From Mycolicibacterium senegalense (GTDB lineage: Bacteria > Actinomycetota > Actinomycetes > Mycobacteriales > Mycobacteriaceae): a stretch of DNA of 64,000 nucleotides. Below are positions 17,246 through 26,242 of the stretch, in pieces. Location of the stretch: NCBI RefSeq assembly GCF_019645875.1, contig NZ_CP081000.1, forward strand, positions 806,001-870,000. The letters run 5' to 3'. The number at the start of each line of letters is the position of its first letter. Positions within the stretch are counted from its first letter, which is position 1. Position numbers and translations under genes: made by a program. The notes under the pieces were generated by a model. The model was not told the DNA's origin. It made no database searches and was given only the letters and a program-made list of their open reading frames with translations.

Positions 17246-18447
17246 CACGTTACCGCCAATGATTTGAGCCCGTAGATGAAGTGAAAAGCCCGGTACTGCA
17301 CCGCCTCGAATGGTTCCGCCAAGGCCAGCGAAGGGAAGCGCTGCAGCAGGGCTGGGAAGGCGATCCGCATTTCCATGCGGGCCAGCGGGGCGCCGAGGCA
17401 GTGGTGCACGCCATGGCCGAAGGCCAGGTGGCCGGGAGCGCCACGACCGATGTCGAGTGTGTCGGGGCTGTCGATGAAGTTCGGGTCGCGGTTACCGGCG
17501 GGCAGTGACGCAAAGACCAATTCGCCGGCGGGAATCCGCACACCCGCCACCTCGACCTCGGTGGTGGTGAACCGCGGGATCGCGTTCTGCACGATGGACA
17601 GCCAGCGCAGAAGTTCCTCGACGGCTGGGGCGACGGCATCTGGGTTGTCGCGTACCGCAGCCAGCTGGTCGGGATGGCGGAGCAGCGCCAGCACGCCGAG
17701 GCCCAGCATGTTCGAGGTTGTTTCGTGGCCGGCCAGCAGCAGTAGCCCGGCGATGCCGACAAGTTCGTCGTCGCTCAATTCGGTGCCGTGGTCGCGGATC
17801 AGCATTCCGAGGATGTCCTCACCCGGATCCTGCCGCGCCCGAGCGACGAGGCCACGCATGTACTCGCGGCTCTGTCGTTGCAGCGCAAGGCGTTCGGCGA
17901 TGGGCAAGGACAGGTCGAGCTGCAGCGTCGAGCGGTGCTGAAAGTCGTCACGGTCCTCGTAGGGCACCCCGAGCAATTCGCAGATCACCAGTGACGGGAT
18001 GGGGAGTGCGAAATCGGCCACCAGGTCTGACGGCGGGCCGGCCGCGGCCATCGCGTCGAGTTGGGCGTCGACGATCTCGACGATGCGCGGTTCGAGCCGT
18101 TTCATCCGCCGGATGGTGAACTCCGCGGTGAGCATGCGGCGCAACCTCTGGTGCTCGGGCGGGTCGAGGCCCAAGAGGTTTCCGGCTCGGGCGCTGGCCA
18201 GCTCCTCCTCGGACATTGCGGGTGCCCCGGGCAGGGTGAAACCGGGTGGCCTGCTGTTGGAGAACCGTTCGTGGTCGCCCAGCACGGCCTTGACGTCCTC
18301 GTGGCGGGTGATCAGGTACACCGGATTGCCGAGCGCGCTGAGAACCTGGCGAACGCCGTCGGCCTCGCGGATCTCGCGCAGATCGGGTGTCGGGTCGAAG
18401 GCGTTGCGCCGCATGTGCAGCGGCGGCAGGACGGGTGCCTCGGTCAT
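17242..18447 (-). CDS. Cytochrome P450
   Basis: A 401-aa soluble bacterial P450 monooxygenase. The I-helix oxygen-activation motif is AGHETTSNML, the K-helix ExxR is in EELLRWLS, and the heme-binding loop is FGHGVHHCLGAPLARMEM with the axial Cys. The length is typical. The substrate is unknown and I cannot name the CYP family. It is translationally coupled to a 3Fe-4S ferredoxin gene. TACCGT lies 6 nt before the ATG, which suggests a leaderless mRNA. The N-terminus is not membrane-spanning. Confidence 0.93.
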   Translation of the reverse strand: MTEAPVLPPLHMRRNAFDPTPDLREIREADGVRQVLSALGNPVYLITRHEDVKAVLGDHERFSNSRPPGFTLPGAPAMSEEELASARAGNLLGLDPPEHQRLRRMLTAEFTIRRMKRLEPRIVEIVDAQLDAMAAAGPPSDLVADFALPIPSLVICELLGVPYEDRDDFQHRSTLQLDLSLPIAERLALQRQSREYMRGLVARARQDPGEDILGMLIRDHGTELSDDELVGIAGLLLLAGHETTSNMLGLGVLALLRHPDQLAAVRDNPDAVAPAVEELLRWLSIVQNAIPRFTTTEVEVAGVRIPAGELVFASLPAGNRDPNFIDSPDTLDIGRGAPGHLAFGHGVHHCLGAPLARMEMRIAFPALLQRFPSLALAEPFEAVQYRAFHFIYGLKSLAVTW

Positions 18448-18453
18448 TCCTCG

Positions 18454-18459
18454 ACGGTA
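18454..18459 (-). promoter_or_regulatory. Candidate -10 box for leaderless P450-ferredoxin operon
   Basis: TACCGT on the minus strand, 6 nt from the ATG at 18447. It separates the P450 pair from the MMPL/antiporter genes upstream on the same strand. Confidence 0.5.
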
Positions 18460-18471
18460 CGCGCGTGATCG

Positions 18472-20478
18472 TCAGGGGTCGGCCCGCAACCCGGGCCACC
18501 AGATCCGCGGGCCGATCAACGTGAAGAGCGCCGGGATGATCACCGTGCGCACCAGGAAGGTGTCCAGCAGGATGCCCAGCCCGACGATGATGCCGAGTTG
18601 GGTCAGCACGATCAGCGGCAGCACACCCAGCACGCAGAACACCGCTGCCAGCACCACACCGGCACTGGTGATCACCGCGCCGGTGGCCGAGACCGCGCGC
18701 ACGATGCCTTGCCGCGTGCCGTGTTCGGGCGTCTCCTCGCGGGCGCGGGTCACGAGGAAGATCGTGTAGTCCACGCCGAGGGCGACCAGGAACAGGAAGG
18801 CGAACAGCGGAGTGCTGTTGTCCAGGGCGGGGAAGCCGAAGATGTGCACGCTGGCCCAGCCGCCCAGTCCGAGTGCGGCCAGGGCGCTGAGCACGGTGAC
18901 GCCGACGAGTACCAGCGGTGCGAGCGCCGAGCGCAGCAGCAGGTAAAGCACCGCCAGCACCACCGCAAGGATCGCCGGGATCACCACGAGCCGGTCGCGC
19001 TGGGCCGCCGTAGCCGTATCGCGGGCTTGGGCGTCGGCCCCGCCGACAACCGCCGTGGCGTCCGCCGAGTGGACAGAATCGCGAACGGCGTCAATGGTTT
19101 CGAATGCTTCATCGGAGGCCGGCTCGGCTGCCAGGACCACCGACCACTGGGTCAGCCCGGTCGGTGACTGGCCCGCCGGGATAGCGGAGACGACGCCGGG
19201 GGTGTCGGTGATCGCCCGTTGTACCGCACCGGCTTTGGTGGTGGAGGCGATGACGCGGGTGGGGTCGGTCAAGCCGCTCGGGAAGTGTGCGGCCAATGTT
19301 TGATAACCGCTGACAGATTCGGCTTGCACCCGAAACTGCTCGGTTTGGGTCAGCCCGACCGGAGTGGCCAGCAGCGCGGTGCCCAGCACGGCCAGGCCGG
19401 CCAGCGAGGCCACCGCGACGCGGACGGGCTTGCCCGCCACGGAATCCGCGATGCGGTGCCAGACACCGCTTTCAGTCAGCGGGGTGGCGCCGACCTTGGG
19501 GATGAAGGGCCAGAACAGCCGCTTGCCGCACAGGGCGAGCAATGGCGGCAGCACCACCAGGACGAAGATCGCGGCGATCACCAGGCCGGACGCGGCCTGC
19601 ACGCCGAGGCTGCGGTTGCTGGGTGCGGAGGCGAACAACAGCGTCAGCAGGGCCAGGACCACGGTGGCGTTACTCGCCACGATCGCGGGGGCGGCGGCCC
19701 GCACGGCTACTACGAGGGCTTCGCGGTGTTGCTCGGTCCGCCCGAGTTCCTCGCGGTAGCGCGAGATCAACAGCAACGCATAGTTGGTGCCTGCGCCGAA
19801 CACCAGCACGCTTGTGATACCCGATGTCGAACCGTCCGGGTTGAGGCCGAGTCCCGAGGCGACCGCGGTTCCGACGACGGAGCCGACCCGGTCGGCGAAG
19901 GCGATCACCAGCAGCGGCACCAGCCACAGCACCGGCGAACGGTAGGTGACGATGAGCAGCAGGGCCACCACTGTCGCGGTCACCACGAGCAGTGTGATGT
20001 TGGCTCCGGCAAATGAATTGGCGATGTCGGCGCCGAATGCGGGCCCGCCGGTGAGTTCGGCCCGCAATTCGCCGGGCAGTCCGTTGGTGGCTGTCGCGCG
20101 CAGATCCTTGACGGCGTCGTTGAGTCCGAAACCCGACAGGTCGGCTTTCAGCGGCACCGTGACCACGGCGGCTTTGCCGTCGTCGGAGACCATCAACGGC
20201 GGTCCGGGCACGTCGGTCATGCGGTTGCGGGCATCGGCGGTGGCGTCGACGTCGGCGACGGTGAGCTCACCGCCGTCGGCGCGGGTCACCACCAGGATCG
20301 TCGGCACCTGGTCCCCGCCGGGGAACTCGCTGCGCAAGGCGTCGGCTCGCGCCGATTCGGCATCGGCCGGCACGGCGACCGGTGATTGCGAGGCGGCATC
20401 GCTACCGCTGAGCAGGCCCAGTAGCCCGCCGGAGACCACGATGACCAGCACGGCCAGCCACGTCAAGCGCCTAATCAC
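18472..20478 (-). CDS. Small MMPL/RND family transporter (YdfJ-like)
   Basis: A 668-aa MMPL-type transporter, shorter than the ~950-aa mycobacterial lipid exporters. It has one N-terminal helix, an outer loop of ~125 residues, five or six helices, a second outer loop and a second helix set. The second half carries LGVDYTIFLVTRAREE with the proton-relay Asp-Tyr. The equivalent motif in the first half reads FGAGTNYALLLISRYREEL, with Asn in place of the usual Asp. No MmpS partner is present. The GTG start overlaps the end of the antiporter gene by 8 bp, so the two are probably co-expressed. The substrate is unknown. Confidence 0.87.
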   Translation of the reverse strand: MIRRLTWLAVLVIVVSGGLLGLLSGSDAASQSPVAVPADAESARADALRSEFPGGDQVPTILVVTRADGGELTVADVDATADARNRMTDVPGPPLMVSDDGKAAVVTVPLKADLSGFGLNDAVKDLRATATNGLPGELRAELTGGPAFGADIANSFAGANITLLVVTATVVALLLIVTYRSPVLWLVPLLVIAFADRVGSVVGTAVASGLGLNPDGSTSGITSVLVFGAGTNYALLLISRYREELGRTEQHREALVVAVRAAAPAIVASNATVVLALLTLLFASAPSNRSLGVQAASGLVIAAIFVLVVLPPLLALCGKRLFWPFIPKVGATPLTESGVWHRIADSVAGKPVRVAVASLAGLAVLGTALLATPVGLTQTEQFRVQAESVSGYQTLAAHFPSGLTDPTRVIASTTKAGAVQRAITDTPGVVSAIPAGQSPTGLTQWSVVLAAEPASDEAFETIDAVRDSVHSADATAVVGGADAQARDTATAAQRDRLVVIPAILAVVLAVLYLLLRSALAPLVLVGVTVLSALAALGLGGWASVHIFGFPALDNSTPLFAFLFLVALGVDYTIFLVTRAREETPEHGTRQGIVRAVSATGAVITSAGVVLAAVFCVLGVLPLIVLTQLGIIVGLGILLDTFLVRTVIIPALFTLIGPRIWWPGLRADP

Positions 20479-22063
20479 GATTCAGTGTCGCCTCTTCCAG
20501 ATCGAGCCCATGCAGCACAGTACGCAGCACTTCGTCGTCGATGTGCCCGGCATCGCGTTCGGCGATGAACGTGTCTCGTTCGGCGGCAAGCATTTCCAGC
20601 CGCAGCCGACGGAACGCCGATGTGGGGCTCTCGCCGATGTCGTCGTCGCCGCGGCCAAGCCGCTCCCAGGCGGCGTTGCGCCGCCGGGTGTTCCATGCCC
20701 GCAACACGTCCGCGGCACGCTGCGGCACGTCGGTGGTGGCCGATTGCTCGGCCAGCAATTCATCGAGTCGCTCGGCGGCGGCGCGGGCCGCCTTGTCCTG
20801 TGCTGCCGCGGTGGCGATCGCATCGCTGTGCGCCTCGTCGCCCTGGGCGCCGAGGACCCGGATGAACCACGGCAGGGTCAGGCCGTGCAGCAACAGCGTG
20901 CCGACCACGACGACAAAGGTCAGGAACACCAGTTGCGGGCGTCCGGGAAACGGGTCGCCGGCCAGCGTGGTAGCCGGGACACCGAACGCTGCGGCCAGGG
21001 ACACGACGCCACGCATACCCGCCCAAGCCACGACGAACACCTGGGCTCGCGGCGGTTCGGGTTCGTGGGTGCGGATCCGTTTGGACAGCAGGCGGGGCAG
21101 GTAGGTGGTCGCATACACCCACACCATCCGCACCCCGATCACCGTGATGAGCACGGCGGCCGACGAGATCGCCAGCGTGGCCGCCGAGATTCCGGCCAGC
21201 TCGCTGATCACCTTCGGCAGCTGCAGGCCGATCAAGAGGAATGCGAACGATTCCAGGATGAGCTGCAGCGCCTTCCACACCGCCTTGTCCTGCAGCCGGG
21301 TGGCGTAGCTGGCCTGCGTCTCGCGCTGACCCAGCAGCAGCGCGGCCACCACCACGGCGATCACACCCGAGCCGTGGATCTCCTCGGCCAGCAGGTAGAT
21401 GAAGAAGGGCGCGACGAGGCCGACCGCGCTTTCGACCAACGGGTCGTCGAGCCGGGTGCGGATGACATGCACCACCATTCCGATAACCCAGCCGACCACC
21501 ACGCCGCCGACGGCGGCCAACCCGAAGGTGGCCAGGCCGTTGCCCCAGGTGGCGGCCGTCCCGATCGCGGCTCCCAGCGCGACCTTGTAGGCCGTCAGCG
21601 CGGTGGCGTCGTTGAGCAGGCTCTCGCCGCCCAGCAGCGTCATGGTGCGCCGGGGCAGGCCGAGCCGGCGGCCGACGGCCGTGGCGGACACCGCGTCCGG
21701 CGGGGCCACGATCGCGCCCAGGGTCAGGGCGGCGGCGATGGTGAGTTCGGGCACGGTGTGGAAGGCGACGATGCCGACGACGAACGTCGTGGCCAGCGGA
21801 AGCCCGACGGCCAGGAACCCGATGGGGCGGATGTTGCGTCGCAACGCGACGTAGCTGCTCTCCAGGCCTGCCGACCACAGCAGCGGCGGCAGGATCACGA
21901 ACAGCACCAGGTCGGGGTCCAGGTGTACGTCGTGAAAGCCGGGCAGTGCGCTGCCGGCCAGGCCGGCAACCACCAGCGCCAGCGGGGCTGAGACGTCGTA
22001 TCGGCGGGCGACGGCGGCCAGCAGGATGGCGGCCACCAAGGCCGCCAGGAGTGAGGCACCCAC
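20471..22063 (-). CDS. Na+/H+ antiporter, CPA1/NhaP-type
   Basis: A 530-aa cation/proton antiporter with about twelve N-terminal helices and a ~130-aa charged cytoplasmic tail. The ion-binding region reads GAIVAPPDAVSATAVGRRLG, followed by GGESLLNDATALTAYKVALG, the CPA1 pattern with the ND motif. LLGQRETQ and a later GMRGVVSLAAAFGVP also fit. Its likely role is Na+ (or K+)/H+ exchange at the cytoplasmic membrane. The start is GTG at 22063 with AAGGAGGG about 8 nt upstream. It is divergent from the UBP zinc-finger gene and overlaps the downstream MMPL gene. Confidence 0.92.
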   Translation of the reverse strand: MGASLLAALVAAILLAAVARRYDVSAPLALVVAGLAGSALPGFHDVHLDPDLVLFVILPPLLWSAGLESSYVALRRNIRPIGFLAVGLPLATTFVVGIVAFHTVPELTIAAALTLGAIVAPPDAVSATAVGRRLGLPRRTMTLLGGESLLNDATALTAYKVALGAAIGTAATWGNGLATFGLAAVGGVVVGWVIGMVVHVIRTRLDDPLVESAVGLVAPFFIYLLAEEIHGSGVIAVVVAALLLGQRETQASYATRLQDKAVWKALQLILESFAFLLIGLQLPKVISELAGISAATLAISSAAVLITVIGVRMVWVYATTYLPRLLSKRIRTHEPEPPRAQVFVVAWAGMRGVVSLAAAFGVPATTLAGDPFPGRPQLVFLTFVVVVGTLLLHGLTLPWFIRVLGAQGDEAHSDAIATAAAQDKAARAAAERLDELLAEQSATTDVPQRAADVLRAWNTRRRNAAWERLGRGDDDIGESPTSAFRRLRLEMLAAERDTFIAERDAGHIDDEVLRTVLHGLDLEEATLNRD

Positions 22064-22091
22064 GTTGTCAGCCCTCCTTCGTGTGCTTGCT

Positions 22092-22097
22092 TATCCT
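22092..22097 (+). promoter_or_regulatory. Candidate -10 box for the UBP zinc-finger gene
   Basis: TATCCT, ending 8 nt before the ATG at 22106. It would give a leaderless or nearly leaderless transcript and lies in the 42-bp gap between divergent genes. Confidence 0.45.
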
Positions 22098-22105
22098 TGG
22101 TCAAC

Positions 22106-22408
22106 ATGTTGAGGAGATCACGTCGGCGCGAGCACAATCCGGCGCCTCGCACCTGTGAGCATCTGAACGCCGAGGTTGCCGAGCCGCATCCCTTGACCCC
22201 TGGGCGGTGCCAGGAATGTGAGGAAGACGGCGAGGACAACTGGGCGCATCTGCGGATGTGCATGACGTGCGGTCACGTCGGTTGCTGTGACTCAAGCCCG
22301 CATCAGCATGCCACCAAGCACTTTCAGCAGTCGGGCCATCCCGTCATGCGTTCGGCGGAACCCGGCGAGAGTTGGCGTTGGTGCTATATCGACCATCGGG
22401 TCGGGTGA
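22106..22408 (+). CDS. UBP-type zinc-finger protein
   Basis: A 100-aa protein consisting of a UBP (BUZ) zinc finger after a basic N-terminus (MLRRSRRREH). The metal ligands are visible as CEHL, then CQEC, the CMTCGHVGCC cluster, and His residues in SSPHQHATKHFQQSGHPV. The domain binds ubiquitin C-termini in eukaryotes, but the bacterial role is unknown. In bacteria it is often found near cation/proton antiporters; here a Na+/H+ antiporter is divergent from it, consistent with an accessory role. The ATG at 22106 is chosen over the upstream TTG. Confidence 0.88.
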   Translation: MLRRSRRREHNPAPRTCEHLNAEVAEPHPLTPGRCQECEEDGEDNWAHLRMCMTCGHVGCCDSSPHQHATKHFQQSGHPVMRSAEPGESWRWCYIDHRVG

Positions 22409-22432
22409 CGATCTGGCAGGCTGGTGCGTGCG

Positions 22433-23737
22433 ATGAGTGAATCGATTGAGGACGCGCAGACAACTGACCTGACCGACGATCAGGTCGACGGCGCCGAAGA
22501 TGTTCCGGCCGAGGCGACCGACAGCGGACCACAAGAGCCGACGGAGGCGGTCAAACCCACACCACCTGCGGCGACGGTGCTGCTGCTGGGCTCCGGTGAG
22601 CTCAGCCGTGAGTTGGCACTGGCGTTCCAGCGGCTGGGTGGCGTGGTGGTGGCCGCTGATCGGTATTACGCACCCGCGCACGGCGTCGCGGACCGTTCGG
22701 CGGTGATCAAGATGAACGACGCCGAGGAACTGACAGCGCTCATCGAGCGGGAGAAGCCGCGCTATGTGGTGGCAGAGTCCGGTGTCATCGCCGCCGACGC
22801 CTTGATCGCGGTGGCTGAGCGTGGCGACATCGAAGTTTTGCCGGCCCCGCGCAGCATCCGGCTGTCCCAGGACCGCGAGGGGCTGCGCCGGTTGGCGTCG
22901 GACGAGCTGGGCCTGCCCACGGTGCCGTTCTGGTTCGCCGGGTCGGTCGAGGAGCTGTCGGCGGTAGCCGAGCACGCCGGATTCCCGTTGGTGGTCAAGC
23001 CGGTGGTGGGCGCCCAGCGCGATGGGGAGTCGGTGTTGCTGCGTCCCGACGACGTCGAACCGGCGTGGCAGCGTGCGACGACCGCGGGCCACATCGCTCA
23101 CAATCGGGTGCTGGCCGAGTCCGTCGTCGAGGTCGAATACGAGATCACGATGCTGACCGTGCGCACCGCCGGACCCACCGGTCCCGGCGTGCAGTTCTGT
23201 GAGCCGATCGGGCACCGCCAGGTCGGTACCGACGTGCTGGAGGCCTGGCAGCCGCAGCCGTTGTCGCCGGCCGCGTTGGACGCCGCGAAGTCGATCTCCG
23301 CGCGGATCGTGAACTCGTTGGGCGGTCGGGGCGTCTTCGGGGTCGAGCTGCTGGTTCAGGGCGATGACGTGTATTTCTCCGACGTGCGGATCCGTCCCCA
23401 CGACAGCGGCCTGGTGACCCTGCGGTCCCAGCGGCTCTCGGAGTTCGAACTGCATGCCAGGGCGATCATGGGCCTGGCGGTGGACACGATCATGATCTCG
23501 CCGGCGGCAGCCGAGGTCACCTACGGCGCGGCCGATGCCGGCGAGCTGCCGGCCGAGATCGGGGCGGTGCTGGCCGACGCCCTCGCGACGTCGGAGAGCG
23601 ACGTGCGGCTGTTCGGCCGCCCGGGCGAATCTGAAGCTCCGCGGCGGCTCGGACTCGCGTTGGCGACCGCTCCCGACGTGATCATCGCCCGTGACCGCGC
23701 CCGCCGCGTCGGCACCGCGCTGCGCAAGCTGTGGTAG
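22433..23737 (+). CDS. purT: Phosphoribosylglycinamide formyltransferase 2
   Basis: This ATP-grasp enzyme forms formyl-GAR from GAR, formate and ATP, the folate-independent route for the third purine step. The 434 aa include a ~38-residue acidic, proline-rich N-terminal extension before the core (ATVLLLGSGELSRELALAFQ). The ATP-grasp part includes FPLVVKPVVGAQRDGESV and EITMLTVR, and the end resembles other PurT proteins (LGLALATAPDVIIARDRAR). The ATG at 22433 is preferred to the GTG at 22424, because the -10-like CAGGCT (22417-22422) would place the transcript start downstream of that GTG. The next three genes follow closely, as in Rv0389-Rv0391. Confidence 0.93.
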   Translation: MSESIEDAQTTDLTDDQVDGAEDVPAEATDSGPQEPTEAVKPTPPAATVLLLGSGELSRELALAFQRLGGVVVAADRYYAPAHGVADRSAVIKMNDAEELTALIEREKPRYVVAESGVIAADALIAVAERGDIEVLPAPRSIRLSQDREGLRRLASDELGLPTVPFWFAGSVEELSAVAEHAGFPLVVKPVVGAQRDGESVLLRPDDVEPAWQRATTAGHIAHNRVLAESVVEVEYEITMLTVRTAGPTGPGVQFCEPIGHRQVGTDVLEAWQPQPLSPAALDAAKSISARIVNSLGGRGVFGVELLVQGDDVYFSDVRIRPHDSGLVTLRSQRLSEFELHARAIMGLAVDTIMISPAAAEVTYGAADAGELPAEIGAVLADALATSESDVRLFGRPGESEAPRRLGLALATAPDVIIARDRARRVGTALRKLW

Positions 23738-23743
23738 GCGGCG

Positions 23744-24199
23744 ATGACTGAGGAGACCGGCGAGGCGGCGGACCGGCCAACCATGGCGCCGTTCCTGGGC
23801 GCGTTGGCCGTCATTGTGCTCGTGGTGATCGTGGTGGTCCTGCTGAACGTCTTCGGCACCGACGGTCGTAGCGAGGAACAGAAGGTCACCCGCGCCGCCG
23901 TCGGCCAGAACGACGCGCTGCAGCGGGAGAACTTCGGTGAGTTCTCCGGTTACACCTGCGCCGCGCAACGCGGTATCGAACCGGATTTCCTTGCCCGCCA
24001 GCGTGATTCGGTGGCCAAGCAGGGTGCCAGATATGTCGATGACGTGACCGAGGTGAAGGTCGACGGGGACCGGGCGACGGCGACGGTGGTCTACCACTTC
24101 GCCAACACCCCCGACGCCAAGGTGAACAGCGAGACGACGTTCGTGCGTGAGGACGGCCAATGGCGCGTCTGTTCGAGTATGGGAGACTCACGCCCGTGA
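23744..24199 (+). CDS. Small anchored NTF2-like protein
   Basis: A 151-aa protein with one membrane helix (about residues 16-40, FLGALAVIVLVVIVVVLLNV) and an outer domain of ~100 residues that reads as a small alpha+beta NTF2/DUF4878-type fold, ending in GQWRVCSSMGD. Two Cys residues (YTCAAQRG and RVCSS) could form a disulfide. Its architecture is that of the Rv0361-like protein at 4109, without the long disordered N-terminus. The function is unknown. It lies between purT and the rhodanese gene and overlaps the latter by 4 bp. Confidence 0.75.
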   Translation: MTEETGEAADRPTMAPFLGALAVIVLVVIVVVLLNVFGTDGRSEEQKVTRAAVGQNDALQRENFGEFSGYTCAAQRGIEPDFLARQRDSVAKQGARYVDDVTEVKVDGDRATATVVYHFANTPDAKVNSETTFVREDGQWRVCSSMGDSRP

Positions 24200-24609
24200 G
24201 CTATGCGGGAGACATCACGCCTGAGGAGGCTTGGAAACTTCTGAGTGAGAACTCCGAGGCCGTGCTGGTGGACTGTCGGACCGACGCCGAGTGGCGCTTT
24301 GTCGGTGTACCGGACCTGTCCACCCTTCAGCGTGACGTGGTGTACGTGGAGTGGAACCGGAACGACGGAACCCACAACGATGGATTCGTCGACGATCTGA
24401 AGGCGGCGGGGGTGACGCCCGGCGAGCGGCCGGTGGTGTTCCTGTGTCGCTCCGGCAACCGCTCGATCGGCGCGGCCGAGGCCGCCACTGCCGCCGGCAT
24501 CGCCCCGTCCTACAACGTGCTCGACGGATTCGAGGGCAACCTGGACGAGAACCGTCATCGCGGCGGTACCGGCTGGAAGGCCGTCGGGCTGCCTTGGACA
24601 CAGAGTTGA
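24196..24609 (+). CDS. Rhodanese-like sulfurtransferase (Rv0390-like)
   Basis: A 137-aa single-domain rhodanese. The active-site loop is VVFLCRSGNRSIGAAEAA with the persulfide Cys, and it begins MSYAGDITPEEAWKLL. VLVDCRTDAEW is the usual second motif. The start is the GTG at 24196, which overlaps the previous stop and has GGGAG about 11 nt upstream; an ATG at 24160 lies inside the previous gene. The next gene is metZ, 7 bp downstream. The neighbourhood suggests sulfur delivery linked to methionine synthesis; this is inference. Confidence 0.9.
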   Translation: MSYAGDITPEEAWKLLSENSEAVLVDCRTDAEWRFVGVPDLSTLQRDVVYVEWNRNDGTHNDGFVDDLKAAGVTPGERPVVFLCRSGNRSIGAAEAATAAGIAPSYNVLDGFEGNLDENRHRGGTGWKAVGLPWTQS

Positions 24610-24616
24610 GAGCTGC

Positions 24617-25825
24617 ATGACTGACATCCCATCTGTCCGGATCCCGGCTGCCCTGCCCGACGGCGTCAGCCAGGCCACCATCGGTGTGCGCGGCGGTCTA
24701 TTGCGCTCGGAGTTCGAGGAAACCGCCGAGGCGATGTACCTCACCTCGGGCTACGTCTACGAGTCCGCGGCTGCCGCGGAGAAGGCGTTCACCGGTGAGA
24801 TCGACCGCTTCGTCTACTCGCGCTACGGCAACCCGACCATCTCGATGTTCGAGGAGCGGCTGCGCCTGATCGAGGGCGCGCCCGCATGCTTCGCCACGGC
24901 CACCGGGATGGCGGCGGTGTTCACCGCGCTGGGTGCGCTGCTGGGTGCCGGCGACCGCCTGGTGGCCGCCCGCAGCTTGTTCGGGTCGTGCTTCGTGGTG
25001 TGCAACGAGATTCTGCCGCGCTGGGGCGTGGAGACGGTGTTCGTCGACGGCGACGACCTCTCGCAGTGGGAGGAGGCACTGTCGGTCCCGACGACGGCGG
25101 TGTTCTTCGAGACGCCGTCCAACCCGATGCAGTCTCTGGTCGACATCGCCGCGGTGTCCGAGCTGGCGCATGCTGCCGGGGCAAAAGTGGTGCTGGACAA
25201 CGTTTTTGCCACCCCGCTGCTGCAGCAGGGTATGCCGCTCGGCGCCGACGTGGTGGTGTACTCCGGCACCAAGCACATCGACGGGCAGGGCCGGGTGCTG
25301 GGCGGGGCGATCCTCGGCGACAAGGAGTACATCGACGGCCCGGTGCAGAAGCTCATGCGTCATACCGGCCCGGCGATCAGCGCGTTCAATGCCTGGACGC
25401 TGCTGAAGGGTCTTGAAACGCTTGCGGTTCGGGTCGACTACTCGAATCGGTCGGCGCAGTCGGTGGCCGAGTTCCTGGAGGCCAAGGCCGGGGTGAACTG
25501 GGTGAAATACCCGTTCCTGCAGTCACATCCGCAATATGATCTGGCCAAGCGTCAGATGAGCGGCGGCGGCACCGTGGTGACCTTCGAACTGGATGGCGGC
25601 AAGGACCGCGCCTTCGAGGTGCTCGACAAGTTGCGCGTCATCGACATCTCCAACAACCTCGGCGACGCCAAGACGTTGATCACCCACCCGGCCACCACGA
25701 CGCACCGGGCCATGGGCCCGGAGGGGCGTGCGGCCATCGGCCTCGGCGACGGTGTGGTGCGCATTTCCGTCGGTCTGGAAGGCACCGAGGATCTGATCGC
25801 CGACCTGGACCAGGCGCTGGGCTAG
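24617..25825 (+). CDS. metZ: O-succinylhomoserine sulfhydrylase
   Basis: A 402-aa PLP enzyme of the Cys/Met metabolism family. It converts an activated homoserine ester plus sulfide to homocysteine. The PLP lysine is in VVYSGTKHIDGQG, and upstream residues FVYSRYGNPT (phosphate/PLP site) and FFETPSNPMQSLVD match the family. GRVLGGAILG follows the lysine, as in MetZ. The ATG is preceded by GAGAG at about 7 nt. The purT, rhodanese, metZ order equals Rv0389-Rv0391. Whether succinyl- or acetylhomoserine is used cannot be told from the sequence. Confidence 0.93.
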   Translation: MTDIPSVRIPAALPDGVSQATIGVRGGLLRSEFEETAEAMYLTSGYVYESAAAAEKAFTGEIDRFVYSRYGNPTISMFEERLRLIEGAPACFATATGMAAVFTALGALLGAGDRLVAARSLFGSCFVVCNEILPRWGVETVFVDGDDLSQWEEALSVPTTAVFFETPSNPMQSLVDIAAVSELAHAAGAKVVLDNVFATPLLQQGMPLGADVVVYSGTKHIDGQGRVLGGAILGDKEYIDGPVQKLMRHTGPAISAFNAWTLLKGLETLAVRVDYSNRSAQSVAEFLEAKAGVNWVKYPFLQSHPQYDLAKRQMSGGGTVVTFELDGGKDRAFEVLDKLRVIDISNNLGDAKTLITHPATTTHRAMGPEGRAAIGLGDGVVRISVGLEGTEDLIADLDQALG

Positions 25826-25828
25826 CCC

Positions 25829-26242
25829 GTGTCCCGCGGATCCGACGCCAAGAAGGCCCGCCGCCGTAAGCGGCAGGCGGTCCGGAATGTGAACCGGGTG
25901 TCGGCGGAGTCCGTCGAGCAGCTGGCGGAGATCCCCGACGCCGTCGTCGCCGACCTGGCGGAGTTCGACGAGCGAATCACCGAGCGCGGCTGGGAGTTCG
26001 ACGAGGAGCAGTCGAACGACGACTACGCGGTGTGGTTCTACGAGCCGTCCGGCGCCCCTGTGGAGGACGGCCTGCCCGTGACCTCACTGTGGCTGGATGC
26101 GGCCGAGGACGGCGAGATCGTGCGGGTGGTGTTCGTCGGCAGCGTCGAGCGCTACGAGTTCAGCCACGAGGAATTGCGCGACGGAGCCCTCGACGTGATC
26201 GAGGGCTACCGCGCCGGTCAGCCGTTGCCGGAATTCGGCTAG
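25829..26242 (+). CDS. Conserved hypothetical acidic protein
   Basis: A 137-aa soluble protein with a strongly basic first 20 residues (KKARRRKRQ) and an acidic remainder that contains WLDAAEDGEIVRVVF and YEFSHEELRDGALDVIEGYR. I do not recognise the family. The start is GTG, 3 bp after the metZ stop, so it is probably the last gene of the purT-metZ operon. The stop overlaps the convergent SDR gene by 4 bp. Confidence 0.65.
   Translation: MSRGSDAKKARRRKRQAVRNVNRVSAESVEQLAEIPDAVVADLAEFDERITERGWEFDEEQSNDDYAVWFYEPSGAPVEDGLPVTSLWLDAAEDGEIVRVVFVGSVERYEFSHEELRDGALDVIEGYRAGQPLPEFG

Noticed and set aside
22292..24160. 622-aa open frame on the minus strand opposite purT and its neighbour
   Set aside because: It mirrors the third-position GC bias of purT, has His/Arg-rich low-complexity translation and no recognisable motif. 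The same reasoning rejects the long antisense frames at 802-1872, 2465-3478, 19946-21991, 54867-56555 and 57173-58648.
24160..24195. ATG at 24160 as start of the rhodanese gene
   Set aside because: It would overlap the previous gene by 40 bp and adds 12 residues not expected for the family. The GTG at 24196 has a ribosome-binding site and the common GTGA overlap.
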